64,000 bases of DNA. Source: Demequina capsici (GTDB taxonomy: Bacteria; Actinomycetota; Actinomycetes; Actinomycetales; Demequinaceae). Position 1 is the first letter of the stretch. Every line of letters starts with the position of its first letter. The position numbers and the translations under genes were made by a program. The stretch covers positions 2,790,001 through 2,854,000 of the forward strand of contig NZ_CP134880.1 of the NCBI RefSeq assembly GCF_032102965.1, given 5' to 3'. The notes beneath the pieces were generated by a model. That model did no database searches. It saw only the letters and a list, made by a program, of their open reading frames with translations, and was not told where the DNA came from. Shown in pieces: positions 1-7,445 of this stretch.

Positions 1-341
1 GCACCCAGGAACGGGGTGAAGGCCAGGAGCGGCACGGACACGACCGTGAGCGCGTAGCCGACGATGGTCACCGCCCAGTAGCGACCGGTGCGATCCGTCA
101 ACGGACCGGACACGAGCCGGAGGATCAGGGCGACCGCCTCGCCGGCACCTGTCACCACGCCCACGACGACCGCGGTCGCGCCGAGGCTCGCGAGCAGCGG
201 GCCGTAGAGGGAGCGCGCACCCTCGTAGACCATGTCGGCGGCGAGGCTCGTGACGCCCAGCATGACAACCACGCGCCACGGCGCCCATCGCGTGCCGGGC
301 TGACCGGTCGCGCGCGACCCTCGGGGCGGTGGCGTGCTCAC
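1..341 (-). CDS. MFS transporter, N-terminal part (runs off left edge)
   Basis: Major facilitator superfamily permease; substrate unknown. Only the first 113 codons are in the window; the 3' end lies beyond position 1. The visible part has a short basic cytoplasmic tail, a first membrane helix containing the motif SLAADMVYEGARSLYGPLL, a second helix, and the loop 2-3 signature GPLTDRTGRYW, which matches MFS motif A. The start is GTG at 341-339, chosen because an in-frame TAG lies just upstream at 351-353. An ATG further in is possible, but it would remove the tail. It is the same strand as ohyA, but a strong hairpin separates the two, so they are probably separate units. Confidence 0.85.
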   Translation of the reverse strand, partial: MSTPPPRGSRATGQPGTRWAPWRVVVMLGVTSLAADMVYEGARSLYGPLLASLGATAVVVGVVTGAGEAVALILRLVSGPLTDRTGRYWAVTIVGYALTVVSVPLLAFTPFLG

Positions 342-396
342 GGGTCCACGCTAGAGGTCGCGCTGCCGTGAGTCACGGGGGCCATGCCCCGCGCGC

Positions 397-433
397 GGGC
401 GTCGACGACGGCCTCTCCCCGTCGTCGACGCCC
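397..433 (-). terminator. Perfect 15-bp hairpin downstream of ohyA
   Basis: Arms 397-411 and 419-433 are exact reverse complements around a 7-nt loop (CCTCTCC), and one more C-G pair extends the stem. It begins 14 nt after the ohyA stop. There is no U-tract, which is usual for high-GC actinobacterial terminators. It would separate ohyA from the MFS gene that follows on the same strand. Confidence 0.7.
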
Positions 434-447
434 GTGCCGCCAACCCG

Positions 448-2208
448 TCAGGCGAGGACGCCGTACTCCTTGAGCAGCTCACCGATCTGGGTGTCGTGGG
501 TGTACTTGTGCACCAGCCGGCGCCCGATCGGTCCGCCAGGCACGTCGACGGGCTCGCCGTCGCGCAGGCGGATGGTCGCGGCCAACAGCGTCCGCACGTC
601 GTACGTGGAGTTGAAGACCTCGGGGATACCGCGGTCGATGTCGAGCAGCGTGTAGACCGCCTCCATCGGGGTGCGGACGGAGTACTCGGTGGTGAAGATG
701 CAGTCGCGACCCGACTCGGCGAACTGACCGAGGAAGGCGAAGTTGACCGACCCGGCGGGCACCACGTCGGGCCTGTCCCCCGCCTTGCGCGGCATGAAGA
801 ACGCGGTGACGTACGGCATCATCACGGGCACCGTCTTGGCGCCGGTAGCGGCGAGCTCGTCGATCTGGTCCACGGGGACGCCCATGTGGAAGAGCCACTC
901 GCGGGTGATCTCCTCGCCGGTGCACTCCTGCATCGGCTTCTTCACGTAGTCACCGGGACGGTCGACGAACAGCGAGTAGACCCACACGACGATCTGGTCG
1001 GGGCTCTGCTGCTTGAAATGCGGCTGGCGGTTGACGGTCCACGACAGCAGCCACGACGAGTCCTGCGCGGTGACGATGCCGCCGGTGACGACCTTGCCGC
1101 TGAACGGGTCGCGCTTGGCGATCCTCTGGATGTGCTCCGGGATGCGCCTGTCCAGCGTGGTGACGGTGGCGGACTCCCACTTGGTCTCGGCGATGTGCGC
1201 GCCGAACACGTCGGGGTGGCCGAAGGACGGGTGCTTGGCGGCGATGCGGCGCCACAGGTCCCATGCGGGGGCGGGCCCCTCGTCGAGCTTGGCGGGCGTG
1301 TGGTGGTCGCCGTTGTCGGAGTTCTCGGTGAGGGAGCCGATGGTCATGAACAGCAGGTCGTCGGGCCCCAGATCCGTGATGCCTTCGGCATCGTCCTTCT
1401 TCCAGTGCAGCGCCGTCGCCTGCTTGCGATCGCCGTCGAAGGCGAAGTCGACATCGGTGACCTCGGTGTGGAACTCGAACCTCACCCCCTTGTCCAGCAG
1501 CCACGTGTAGAGCGGCAGCACCAGGGACTCGTACTGGTTGTACTTGGTGAACTTCAGCGCGGTGAAGTCCGGCAGGCCGCCGATGTGGTGGATGAAGCGG
1601 TGCAGATAGAGCTTCATCTCGAGGACGGAGTGCCACTCCTCGAAGGCGAACATGGTGCGCCAGTACATCCAGAAATGCGAGTCGAGGAACTCGCGCCCGA
1701 AGAACTCGTCGATGCGGACGTTCTCCACCTGCTCGCGGGTGGCCATGAACAGCTTGACGATCTCCTTCTGGGCCTTCTCGGTGAGGCCGAACCGCCCGTC
1801 GGTCTTGGCGTCCTCGCCCTGGTTGACGGTGGCGCGCTGCAGCGAGTAGTTCGGATCGTCGCGGTTGAGCCAGTAGAACTCGTCGAGCACGCTCGCGCCC
1901 TCGATCTCGAGCGACGGGATGTCACGGAACAGGTCCCACAGGCACTCCCAGTGGTCCTCCATCTCGCGTCCGCCGCGGATCACGAAGCCCTTCTTGGGCT
2001 CCTTGATGCCATCGAGCGCGCCTCCAGGCAGGGGCAGTCGCTCAAGGATCGTGATCCTGTCGCCGGCCATCTGCCCGTCGCGGATGAGGAACGCCGCTCC
2101 CGAGAGCGACGCGAGGCCGGCGCCGACGAAGGTGGCGGTCTTGTTCTCGACGCCTTCGGGCTTGCGCGGCCTCACGAAGGCCTCGTAGTTGCCGCTGGTG
2201 TAACGCAT
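448..2208 (-). CDS. ohyA: Oleate hydratase (FAD-dependent)
   Basis: Adds water to the cis-9 double bond of oleic and related acids, giving 10-hydroxy fatty acids (EC 4.2.1.53; family formerly called myosin cross-reactive antigen). The 586-aa length is typical. The N-terminal nucleotide-binding segment FVGAGLASLSGAAF carries the FAD site, followed by the family signatures GGREMEDHWECLWDL and LEMKLYLHRFIHH, and a C-terminal block with FLGQFAESGRDCIFTTEYS. Start: ATG at 2208 has GGAAGG about 9 nt upstream; an in-frame ATG at 2250 would add 14 residues without a good ribosome site. It follows the TetR gene by 88 nt on the same strand, so it is probably the regulated target. The enzyme is soluble or membrane-associated and is thought to help detoxify host or environmental unsaturated fatty acids. 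Confidence 0.95.
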   Translation of the reverse strand: MRYTSGNYEAFVRPRKPEGVENKTATFVGAGLASLSGAAFLIRDGQMAGDRITILERLPLPGGALDGIKEPKKGFVIRGGREMEDHWECLWDLFRDIPSLEIEGASVLDEFYWLNRDDPNYSLQRATVNQGEDAKTDGRFGLTEKAQKEIVKLFMATREQVENVRIDEFFGREFLDSHFWMYWRTMFAFEEWHSVLEMKLYLHRFIHHIGGLPDFTALKFTKYNQYESLVLPLYTWLLDKGVRFEFHTEVTDVDFAFDGDRKQATALHWKKDDAEGITDLGPDDLLFMTIGSLTENSDNGDHHTPAKLDEGPAPAWDLWRRIAAKHPSFGHPDVFGAHIAETKWESATVTTLDRRIPEHIQRIAKRDPFSGKVVTGGIVTAQDSSWLLSWTVNRQPHFKQQSPDQIVVWVYSLFVDRPGDYVKKPMQECTGEEITREWLFHMGVPVDQIDELAATGAKTVPVMMPYVTAFFMPRKAGDRPDVVPAGSVNFAFLGQFAESGRDCIFTTEYSVRTPMEAVYTLLDIDRGIPEVFNSTYDVRTLLAATIRLRDGEPVDVPGGPIGRRLVHKYTHDTQIGELLKEYGVLA

Positions 2209-2296
2209 GGATGTGCTTCCTTCCTGGTATGAGGGCGTGCGGCGGCTCACGTCGGCGCACGCCGGTGGGGACGTTCGGGGTGAGGGTGGGACGACG

Positions 2297-2947
2297 TCAG
2301 GCGTCGCCCGGGCCGGCGGTGGCGCCGACAGCGGCGAGGTAGCCCCGCACGATCTGCGTGACCTGCGCGCACAGCTCGTGCGGCGCGTCGAGGTCGGGGT
2401 GCAGCTGGTTGAGCGGCTGGACGAGCAGCAGGTTCAGCACGGCGAACACGGAGCGGGCGGCGCGGCGGGCGTCGGCAGGGTTCGCGCCAGGTGGCGCCGC
2501 CTCCTCGAGGCGGGCCGCGATGCGGGCCTCGAGGTCCGCGACTGTGGCGAGGCCTTCGGCGCGGTACTCCTCGTCCGGAGGTCCGAACAGGAGCTCGCGC
2601 TGGTAGTCGGCCGAGTCGCCGAGGTCGAGCGCCCACTCGAGCGAGGGGCGGACCATCGCGCAGATGGCGGCGGCCACGTCGGTCTCGTCGGCTGCGGCGG
2701 CAGCGCCCTCGTGGACCGCGGCGGCCAGGCGGACGTTGTAGACCATGAGGAACAGCTCGCCCTTGGTGGCGGCGTAGCGGAACAGGGTCCCTGCCCCGAC
2801 GTCGGCCCGTTCGGCGATCTGCTGTGTGGTGACGTCCTCGAAACCGCGTTCGGCGAAGAGCTCGGCGGCTGCGGCGAAGATCCTGTCGCGCTTCTCGCGC
2901 TTGTTGCGCTCGCGCCGACCTTCCGTCTGCGACGTCGCAGCATCCAC
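2297..2947 (-). CDS. TetR-family transcriptional repressor
   Basis: 216 aa. Residues about 10-60 form the TetR helix-turn-helix: RDRIFAAAAELFAERGFEDV, then TTQQIAERADVGAGTLFRY, the classical recognition-helix pattern. The C-terminal part is an Ala/Leu-rich helical ligand-binding and dimerisation domain. The start is GTG at 2947, because AGGAGG lies 7 nt upstream; longer in-frame starts lack this. It sits immediately upstream of ohyA on the same strand, and its upstream region holds an inverted repeat at 3011-3035, so autoregulation and control of ohyA by a fatty acid or acyl-CoA is the likely arrangement. The ligand is inferred from the neighbour only. Confidence 0.9.
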   Translation of the reverse strand: MDAATSQTEGRRERNKREKRDRIFAAAAELFAERGFEDVTTQQIAERADVGAGTLFRYAATKGELFLMVYNVRLAAAVHEGAAAAADETDVAAAICAMVRPSLEWALDLGDSADYQRELLFGPPDEEYRAEGLATVADLEARIAARLEEAAPPGANPADARRAARSVFAVLNLLLVQPLNQLHPDLDAPHELCAQVTQIVRGYLAAVGATAGPGDA

Positions 2948-3010
2948 GTCGATGCCTCCTTGGTGCGCGGCTCGCCCCTCATGAGGCACTCGCCTCGCGC
3001 GGACCACGCT

Positions 3011-3035
3011 CAATAATGAGGCTACTCCGTTATTG
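3011..3035. promoter_or_regulatory. Candidate TetR operator (CAATAA-N13-TTATTG)
   Basis: An AT-rich inverted repeat in otherwise GC-rich DNA, about 65 nt upstream of the tetR start. The outer 6-bp arms are perfect and the inner bases partly symmetrical (7 of 10). Its position fits an autoregulatory operator for the tetR-ohyA pair. The remaining intergenic stretch 3036-3154 shows nothing I recognise. Confidence 0.5.
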
Positions 3036-3154
3036 CTCGCCGTCAACCGCACCCATCCCGCTTGGGGAGAACAGCGGCATCGCGCCCGAGTCGCGGTTCC
3101 ACGCGGCACGCGCCGCGATGCACCGCACCCGTCGGCTCTCCGACCCGCGCGGAG

Positions 3155-3706
3155 TCACACCGCGGTCGGCTCACCCACGTGCGAACGATGCGCCCCGATG
3201 CGCCGCGATCCGCTCCATGCGACCACCGCCACGCCGACGACGATCAACAGATCCCCCACCGAGAACGTGTTCGCGAGCGGAAGCGGCTCGGGCCAGGCGA
3301 ACACGTCGCCCAGCCACGGGAGCACCGGATCCGCCACGACGCCGGAGTTCACGAACTCCGCGTCGGAATCGATCCCCGCCGCGTGCTGGGCCCACGCGGT
3401 CGCAGGCAGCGTCCCGCCGTTCAGCGCGATCGTCACGCCGTTCGACACCGCGCCCGCTGCGACGATCAGCGTGCCCTTCACGGTCCTGTTCACCCAGAGG
3501 AACACGACGGCCACCACGTACGTGAGGATGTGCAGCGCCGGACCGATGCGCTCCGCGAAGCCGAACGAGAACAGCCCGATCTGGATCAGCAGCGCCACCC
3601 AGATGAGCCACGCCCACCGCCAGCGGTGCAGCACCAGCTCGGCCGGCCATCGCCCTGCGACGAGCGGCGAGGCCACGGCGAGCGCCGCGAATGCGAGGAT
3701 CAGCAT
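3155..3706 (-). CDS. DUF5317 membrane protein
   Basis: 183 aa with four or five hydrophobic helices. The conserved blocks of this actinobacterial family of unknown function are visible: an N-terminal hydrophobic segment followed by WLIWVALLIQIGLF, a central helix ending FLWVNR, the segment VTIALNGGTLPATAWA, and the C-terminal PLPLANTFSVGDLLIVVG. The start ATG at 3706 lies 2 nt after the TGA of the upstream GGDEF-EAL gene, so translational coupling is likely. No catalytic residues are apparent. Coupling to a c-di-GMP enzyme is suggestive of a signalling or envelope role, but that is inference from position only. Confidence 0.8.
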   Translation of the reverse strand: MLILAFAALAVASPLVAGRWPAELVLHRWRWAWLIWVALLIQIGLFSFGFAERIGPALHILTYVVAVVFLWVNRTVKGTLIVAAGAVSNGVTIALNGGTLPATAWAQHAAGIDSDAEFVNSGVVADPVLPWLGDVFAWPEPLPLANTFSVGDLLIVVGVAVVAWSGSRRIGAHRSHVGEPTAV

Positions 3707-3708
3707 GG

Positions 3709-5772
3709 TCAGCGGGATCCGAACGAACCGGCCCTGCGGCCCCGCTCCTCCGCGAGCCGCATCTCGATCTGACGCGGCGACGCCGGCAGGCCCAGGTGGT
3801 GGCCCTGCCCGATGATGTGACCGATCGCGCCGAGCACGGCGACCGTCTCGGCCTCCTCGATGCCCTCCGCGACCACGCGCACGCCGAGCGCGAGCGCCAG
3901 CTCGATCGTCGACTGCACGATGATCAGGTCGTGCCGGTCGAACCCGATGTTGCTCACGAACGAGCGGTCGACCTTGAGCTCGTCGATCTCGAGCCGACGG
4001 AGGTAGCTGAGCGACGCGTTGCCCGTGCCATAGTCGTCGATCGCCATCTCGACGCCGATCGCGCGGACCGCACGGATGACGACGTCGGCGCGCACCGCGT
4101 CGGACATGATGGCGGTCTCCGTGACCTCGAGCACCAGGCATGACGGCGGCACGCTGTGCTTGTCGAGCGCGTTCGACACCTGTTGCGGGAGCGACAGGTC
4201 GGACAGATGCCGGGCCGAGAGGTTCACGGACATGCGCAGGTCGTAGCCGTCGGCGCGCCACCGGGCCAGCTGCGCCAGCGCCGTGTCGAGCACGAACGAC
4301 GTCACCGGGTAGATGAGCCCGGAGTTCTCCGCGAGCGGGATGAACTCGTCGGGCCCGACCATGCCGCGCAGCGGATGCCGCCACCGGACGAGCGCCTCGA
4401 CCGCGACGGTGCGACCCGTGGTCAGGTCCACCTGCGGCTGATAGACCACGTGCAGCTGGTCCTCATCGAGCGCCGTGCGGAGGTCGGCGAGCGTCTGCAG
4501 CCGCTCCACCGTGTTCACGTCGAAGCGGGCCTGGAAGGTGCTGATCCTGTCGCGCTCCACCTTGGCGTGGTAGAGCGCGATGTCCGCGTTCTTCATCAGG
4601 GTCTCGCCGTCGTTGCCGTGCTCCGGCGCGACAGCCACGCCGGCGCTCGCGCGCACCAGCAGCTCGAGGTTCTCCACCTTGACGGGGGCGTCGAGCGAGG
4701 CGAGCAGTCCGTTGGCCACTCGCTGCGCCGCGCGCGCTCCACCCTCGACCACCACCGCGTACTCGTCGCCACCCAGGCGGTGCACCGAGCAGTCGGGCGC
4801 CGCCGACTCGAGGCGCCGCGCCACCTCGCGCAGGATCGTGTCGCCCACCGGGTGGCCGAGCGTGTCGTTGAAGTCCTTGAAATGGTCCAGATCCAGGAGG
4901 ACCAGCGCGGGGCCCTGCGACTTCGTCTGCCGTGCCTGCTCAAGCGCGTCCGACAGCCGATGATCCATCTGACTGCGGTTCCCGAGCCCCGTGAGCGAGT
5001 CGTGCGCCGCCTCGAAGGCATGGCGCGCAGCCGCGGCCGCGAAGAGATGCGCCGCGACCACGGGGGCGCCGAGCAGCGCGAGCGCGAGCACCCCGTCGTC
5101 CGCCACGATCGCGGCGATGGCTCCGATGGACAGAAGCACGAGGTTGGTCGCGAAGGCGCCGCCGAGATCTGAGCGGAGGACCCTCGACAGGGGTTCGCCG
5201 ACCGCGAGAGACACGACCGTGCCGACAAGCAGCCAGTTCACCGCGACCATCGCGAAGCCCGCGAGGATCAGCGGGATCACCTGGCCGGTGCTGACCGTCA
5301 TGGGTCCGCCGAAGATCGGCACATCGGCGAGCGTCGCGAACACGATGCGCGCCACGAAGACGCTGATCGAGTACTGCGCGACGTTGAAGAGCGACTTCTT
5401 CAGGTCGCGGCGGTTGACGACGTCGTCCGTGAGGCTTGCAGCAACCTGCGCGAGGACCGCGATCCCGCCGCCGATGACGGCGACAAGTGCGAGGACGAAC
5501 GGCGTCGACATCGAGAGGCTTCGTGTCTCGCCAGAGGACACAGGGGTGTCGATGGGCTTCGCCTCGCCGACGATCGCGGCGACGATGAGCATCAACGTGG
5601 GAAGTAGGAAGGCGGTGTCGAACGATGCGGCCCACGCAGTGCGGAACATGACGTAGCCGAAGGTGGAGAGTCCTACAAGCCAGACGACCAGCAGGTACAG
5701 ATCAAGACGGGAAGGCGACGGCGGCGCTGAGGTGCCGCCGTCGCCTCCCTGACCTGGAGTGGTTAGTTCCAC
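3709..5772 (-). CDS. Membrane GGDEF-EAL protein (c-di-GMP turnover)
   Basis: 687 aa. Residues about 1-235 hold roughly six or seven membrane helices, including the segment KSLFNVAQYSISVFVARIVF seen in integral membrane sensor modules. A GGDEF domain follows; its active-site loop reads GGDEY near residue 332, and no RxxD inhibitory site precedes it. Then comes an EAL phosphodiesterase domain with the motifs EALVRW (near 455), VTETAI, DDYGTG, KVDRSFV and AEGIE, so the metal ligands and catalytic bases look complete. The likely activity is c-di-GMP hydrolysis with a GGDEF domain that is either active or GTP-sensing. The start GTG at 5772 overlaps the stop of the upstream 36-codon ORF. Longer in-frame starts exist but would place non-protein-like sequence before the first helix. 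Confidence 0.88.
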   Translation of the reverse strand: MELTTPGQGGDGGTSAPPSPSRLDLYLLVVWLVGLSTFGYVMFRTAWAASFDTAFLLPTLMLIVAAIVGEAKPIDTPVSSGETRSLSMSTPFVLALVAVIGGGIAVLAQVAASLTDDVVNRRDLKKSLFNVAQYSISVFVARIVFATLADVPIFGGPMTVSTGQVIPLILAGFAMVAVNWLLVGTVVSLAVGEPLSRVLRSDLGGAFATNLVLLSIGAIAAIVADDGVLALALLGAPVVAAHLFAAAAARHAFEAAHDSLTGLGNRSQMDHRLSDALEQARQTKSQGPALVLLDLDHFKDFNDTLGHPVGDTILREVARRLESAAPDCSVHRLGGDEYAVVVEGGARAAQRVANGLLASLDAPVKVENLELLVRASAGVAVAPEHGNDGETLMKNADIALYHAKVERDRISTFQARFDVNTVERLQTLADLRTALDEDQLHVVYQPQVDLTTGRTVAVEALVRWRHPLRGMVGPDEFIPLAENSGLIYPVTSFVLDTALAQLARWRADGYDLRMSVNLSARHLSDLSLPQQVSNALDKHSVPPSCLVLEVTETAIMSDAVRADVVIRAVRAIGVEMAIDDYGTGNASLSYLRRLEIDELKVDRSFVSNIGFDRHDLIIVQSTIELALALGVRVVAEGIEEAETVAVLGAIGHIIGQGHHLGLPASPRQIEMRLAEERGRRAGSFGSR

Positions 5773-5873
5773 TTGTACCCGGCGCCGACCAGAACGGCGA
5801 CCGCGATCATGGTGGTCGAGCTCGCTGCCACGCGCACGACCGTCTTGTTCTGGAGGAAGCTCCACTTGCTCAT
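5763..5873 (-). CDS. Small membrane protein, 36 aa, upstream of GGDEF-EAL
   Basis: A short ORF starting MSKWSFLQNK and ending GAGYKWN. It has a basic N-terminus and one hydrophobic segment (TTMIAVAVLVGAGY), so it is predicted to be a single-span peptide. A good ribosome site (AAGGAG) lies about 8 nt before the ATG at 5873. Its stop overlaps the GTG start of the GGDEF-EAL gene, so it could couple translation of the enzyme, act as a partner peptide in the membrane, or both. I do not recognise a family. Confidence 0.55.
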   Translation of the reverse strand: MSKWSFLQNKTVVRVAASSTTMIAVAVLVGAGYKWN

Positions 5874-6098
5874 CGGACTCTCCTTGCTTCTGAGTACGAC
5901 GGCAAAGCCCCTGGCCCCCCTCCGTACGGCTGAGGTGCACGGAGAACCCACGAGCTCCGGAGTTGTGCCATCGTCCCCGGTTGATGCGACCCCCGGTTGA
6001 GGGCCGCGCTTCATCCTCCCGCATTCCCGCTGTTGATACCAGACCCAGTTCGCAGAAAATGTCCTGGTCGGACGCGCGGCAGGCGCGAAACGGTCAGC
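5874..6098 (-). other. Leader region upstream of the small ORF/GGDEF-EAL operon
   Basis: 225 nt without a convincing gene. On the minus strand it contains two copies of TCAACCGGGG about 18 nt apart (near 5976-6000), a short stem CGGAG/CTCCG, and the palindrome CCGTACGG near 5922-5929. It resembles a structured 5' leader but does not match the c-di-GMP-I or c-di-AMP riboswitch consensus as I know them. Confidence 0.3.
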
Positions 6099-6629
6099 TC
6101 ACGAGCACGCGCCGACATGGAATCCGTCCGTGCCCACATACGACACCTCGGACAGGTCTCCACCCTCGTAGGTGAGGTCCAGGCACCAGTCCGTGCGCGA
6201 GGTTCCCGTGAGCTCGAGCGTGCGGCTGCCACCGAGCAGCGCGTCGACCTGCGTGTCGCCCACCATGTAGGCGCCGTCGACCGCCTGGACGTCGGGCAGC
6301 GCGGGATCGGTCTGCATCCCATCGGCAACCGTGTTCGCCACTGCGGTGATGTCCGCCTGCGCCTGGGCGTCGGCGGTCTGACGGCTCACGTCCGGGCCGA
6401 TCGAGGTGACGTACACGGCGACGGCCGCGACGGTGACGGCGAGGCCCACGTAGCCGAGGATCGTGCCCGCGACCGCTGCGGTGCGCGCGCGCCGTGTGCC
6501 CGTCCTGGAGCGCCGCAACCCGAGGTGGCCGAGCACGATCGCGACCGGCGACAGCAGCAGCACGCCCGCGATCACCGCGCCGATGCCGAACGGGTCGGAC
6601 GACGTGCGGGTGGTGGGCTGCTCGCTCAT
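6099..6629 (-). CDS. DUF4190 domain membrane protein
   Basis: 176 aa. A short polar N-terminus is followed by two hydrophobic helices separated by GHLGLRRSRTGTRRART, the usual pattern of the DUF4190 family. The C-terminal 90 residues are predicted to be outside the cell and contain two cysteines (DWCLDL and the terminal VGACS) that could form a disulfide. The start ATG has AGGAGG 4 nt upstream. Function unknown; similar proteins in Actinomycetota combine DUF4190 with small secreted sensor-like domains. It stands alone, with 225 nt between it and the next operon. Confidence 0.75.
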   Translation of the reverse strand: MSEQPTTRTSSDPFGIGAVIAGVLLLSPVAIVLGHLGLRRSRTGTRRARTAAVAGTILGYVGLAVTVAAVAVYVTSIGPDVSRQTADAQAQADITAVANTVADGMQTDPALPDVQAVDGAYMVGDTQVDALLGGSRTLELTGTSRTDWCLDLTYEGGDLSEVSYVGTDGFHVGACS

Positions 6630-6774
6630 CGGTCCTCCTCAGCGACGGCTCGTCCCCAGGCTAGTCCAGGACCGTGGGATGACCGCGGCGTCACCGGCGT
6701 GTCCCGCGAAGCGTGGGGACCCCCGGGTCCTAGCGTGGTCGCGAGCCGCCCGCAAGGCGGCCACGCATGGCGAA

Positions 6775-6803
6775 GGCCCCCCGAAATTCCCGTTCGGGGG
6801 GCC
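6775..6803. terminator. Perfect 11-bp GC hairpin
   Basis: Arms 6775-6785 (GGCCCCCCGAA) and 6793-6803 are exact reverse complements around a 7-nt loop. It is symmetrical enough to act in either direction. There is no U-tract. The nearest gene on the plus-strand side is on the opposite strand, so it would mainly end transcription coming from the non-coding region or read-through from the CopD-CtaG gene. Confidence 0.5.
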
Positions 6804-7369
6804 CTGCCATGGCGTCAAGTTCTCGGTGGTCCGGCGATGCCGTGCCCCGAAGGCCGCGATTGACGATGCGGCTTCACCCCCCTGTCTCGAGGATGACCTC
6901 TCGGCCGATGCCAGGGGTCCGCGTCTCCCTGCGCCGTCACCCGCAGTACTCGGCCGACCCGCGCTGCAGCGAGCCGACGTACGAACGGTTCCACGTTGTC
7001 CCAAGGCATCCGATCCAAGGTCCACCCTCACGATCCCGCGGGCTGTGCATCCGTCCCGGTCACGCAGCCGCCTCCCGCGACCACGCGACGCCTTAGCGCC
7101 CCGCGGACACGGACGACCCGTCCGGAGCGCGCGCTCCGACGCGCCGTCCGCGCGGACGACGCATACCGGGTCTCGGCAGACCCGCCGAAGCGGGCCCCTG
7201 GCCGGGAGGAAGCCGGATCGGCACCGGCGCTTGTCCGGCCCCGGCGGCCCCCTCGCCGACCAGATCGATCGGGTGGATCCCCTTCTCGATGGGTCCAGTC
7301 GTACTCCCTGAAGAGGGCGGTGGCAAGGCGAATCCGGCACGGATTTCCATCCACCGCCAGCCCACAGGT

Positions 7370-7435
7370 TTATCCACCGGTGGGCGTCGGAGTTCACCCG
7401 CTGTTCACAGCGCTGTGGATGAAATCTGTGGATGA
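7370..7435. promoter_or_regulatory. Cluster of three near-consensus DnaA boxes
   Basis: Compared with the DnaA box TTATCCACA: 7370-7378 reads TTATCCACC (one mismatch), and 7414-7422 and 7427-7435 both read TGTGGATGA, the complement of TCATCCACA (one mismatch). The last two are 13 nt apart in the same orientation. No dnaA or dnaN gene lies nearby, so this is not evidently oriC. It could titrate DnaA or be a chance cluster. Confidence 0.35.
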
Positions 7436-7445
7436 CACGCCGCGC

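Larger units (their letters stand above)
6630..7445. other. 816-bp non-coding stretch
   Basis: No protein-like reading frame is convincing here: the long open frames give Arg/Pro/Ser-rich sequence with no recognisable domain. The region contains a perfect 11-bp hairpin (6775-6803), a smaller hairpin CCCGC-CGAA-GCGGG (7181-7194), and a cluster of DnaA-box-like nonamers (7370-7435). I searched by eye for RNase P RNA, tmRNA and SRP RNA signature sequences and did not find them. A structured RNA or a replication-linked site remains possible. Confidence 0.45.

Noticed and set aside
5874-6098. c-di-GMP-I (GEMM) or c-di-AMP (ydaO) riboswitch
   Set aside because: The conserved core nucleotides of either class could not be found on the minus strand.
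6639-7397. A 252-codon minus-strand frame in the gene-free region
   Set aside because: Composition is Arg/Ser/Pro-rich with no domain, no ribosome site and no hydrophobic core pattern.
7370-7435. Chromosomal origin oriC
   Set aside because: DnaA-box-like sites are present, but dnaA, dnaN, rpmH or gyr genes are not; only three boxes with one mismatch each.
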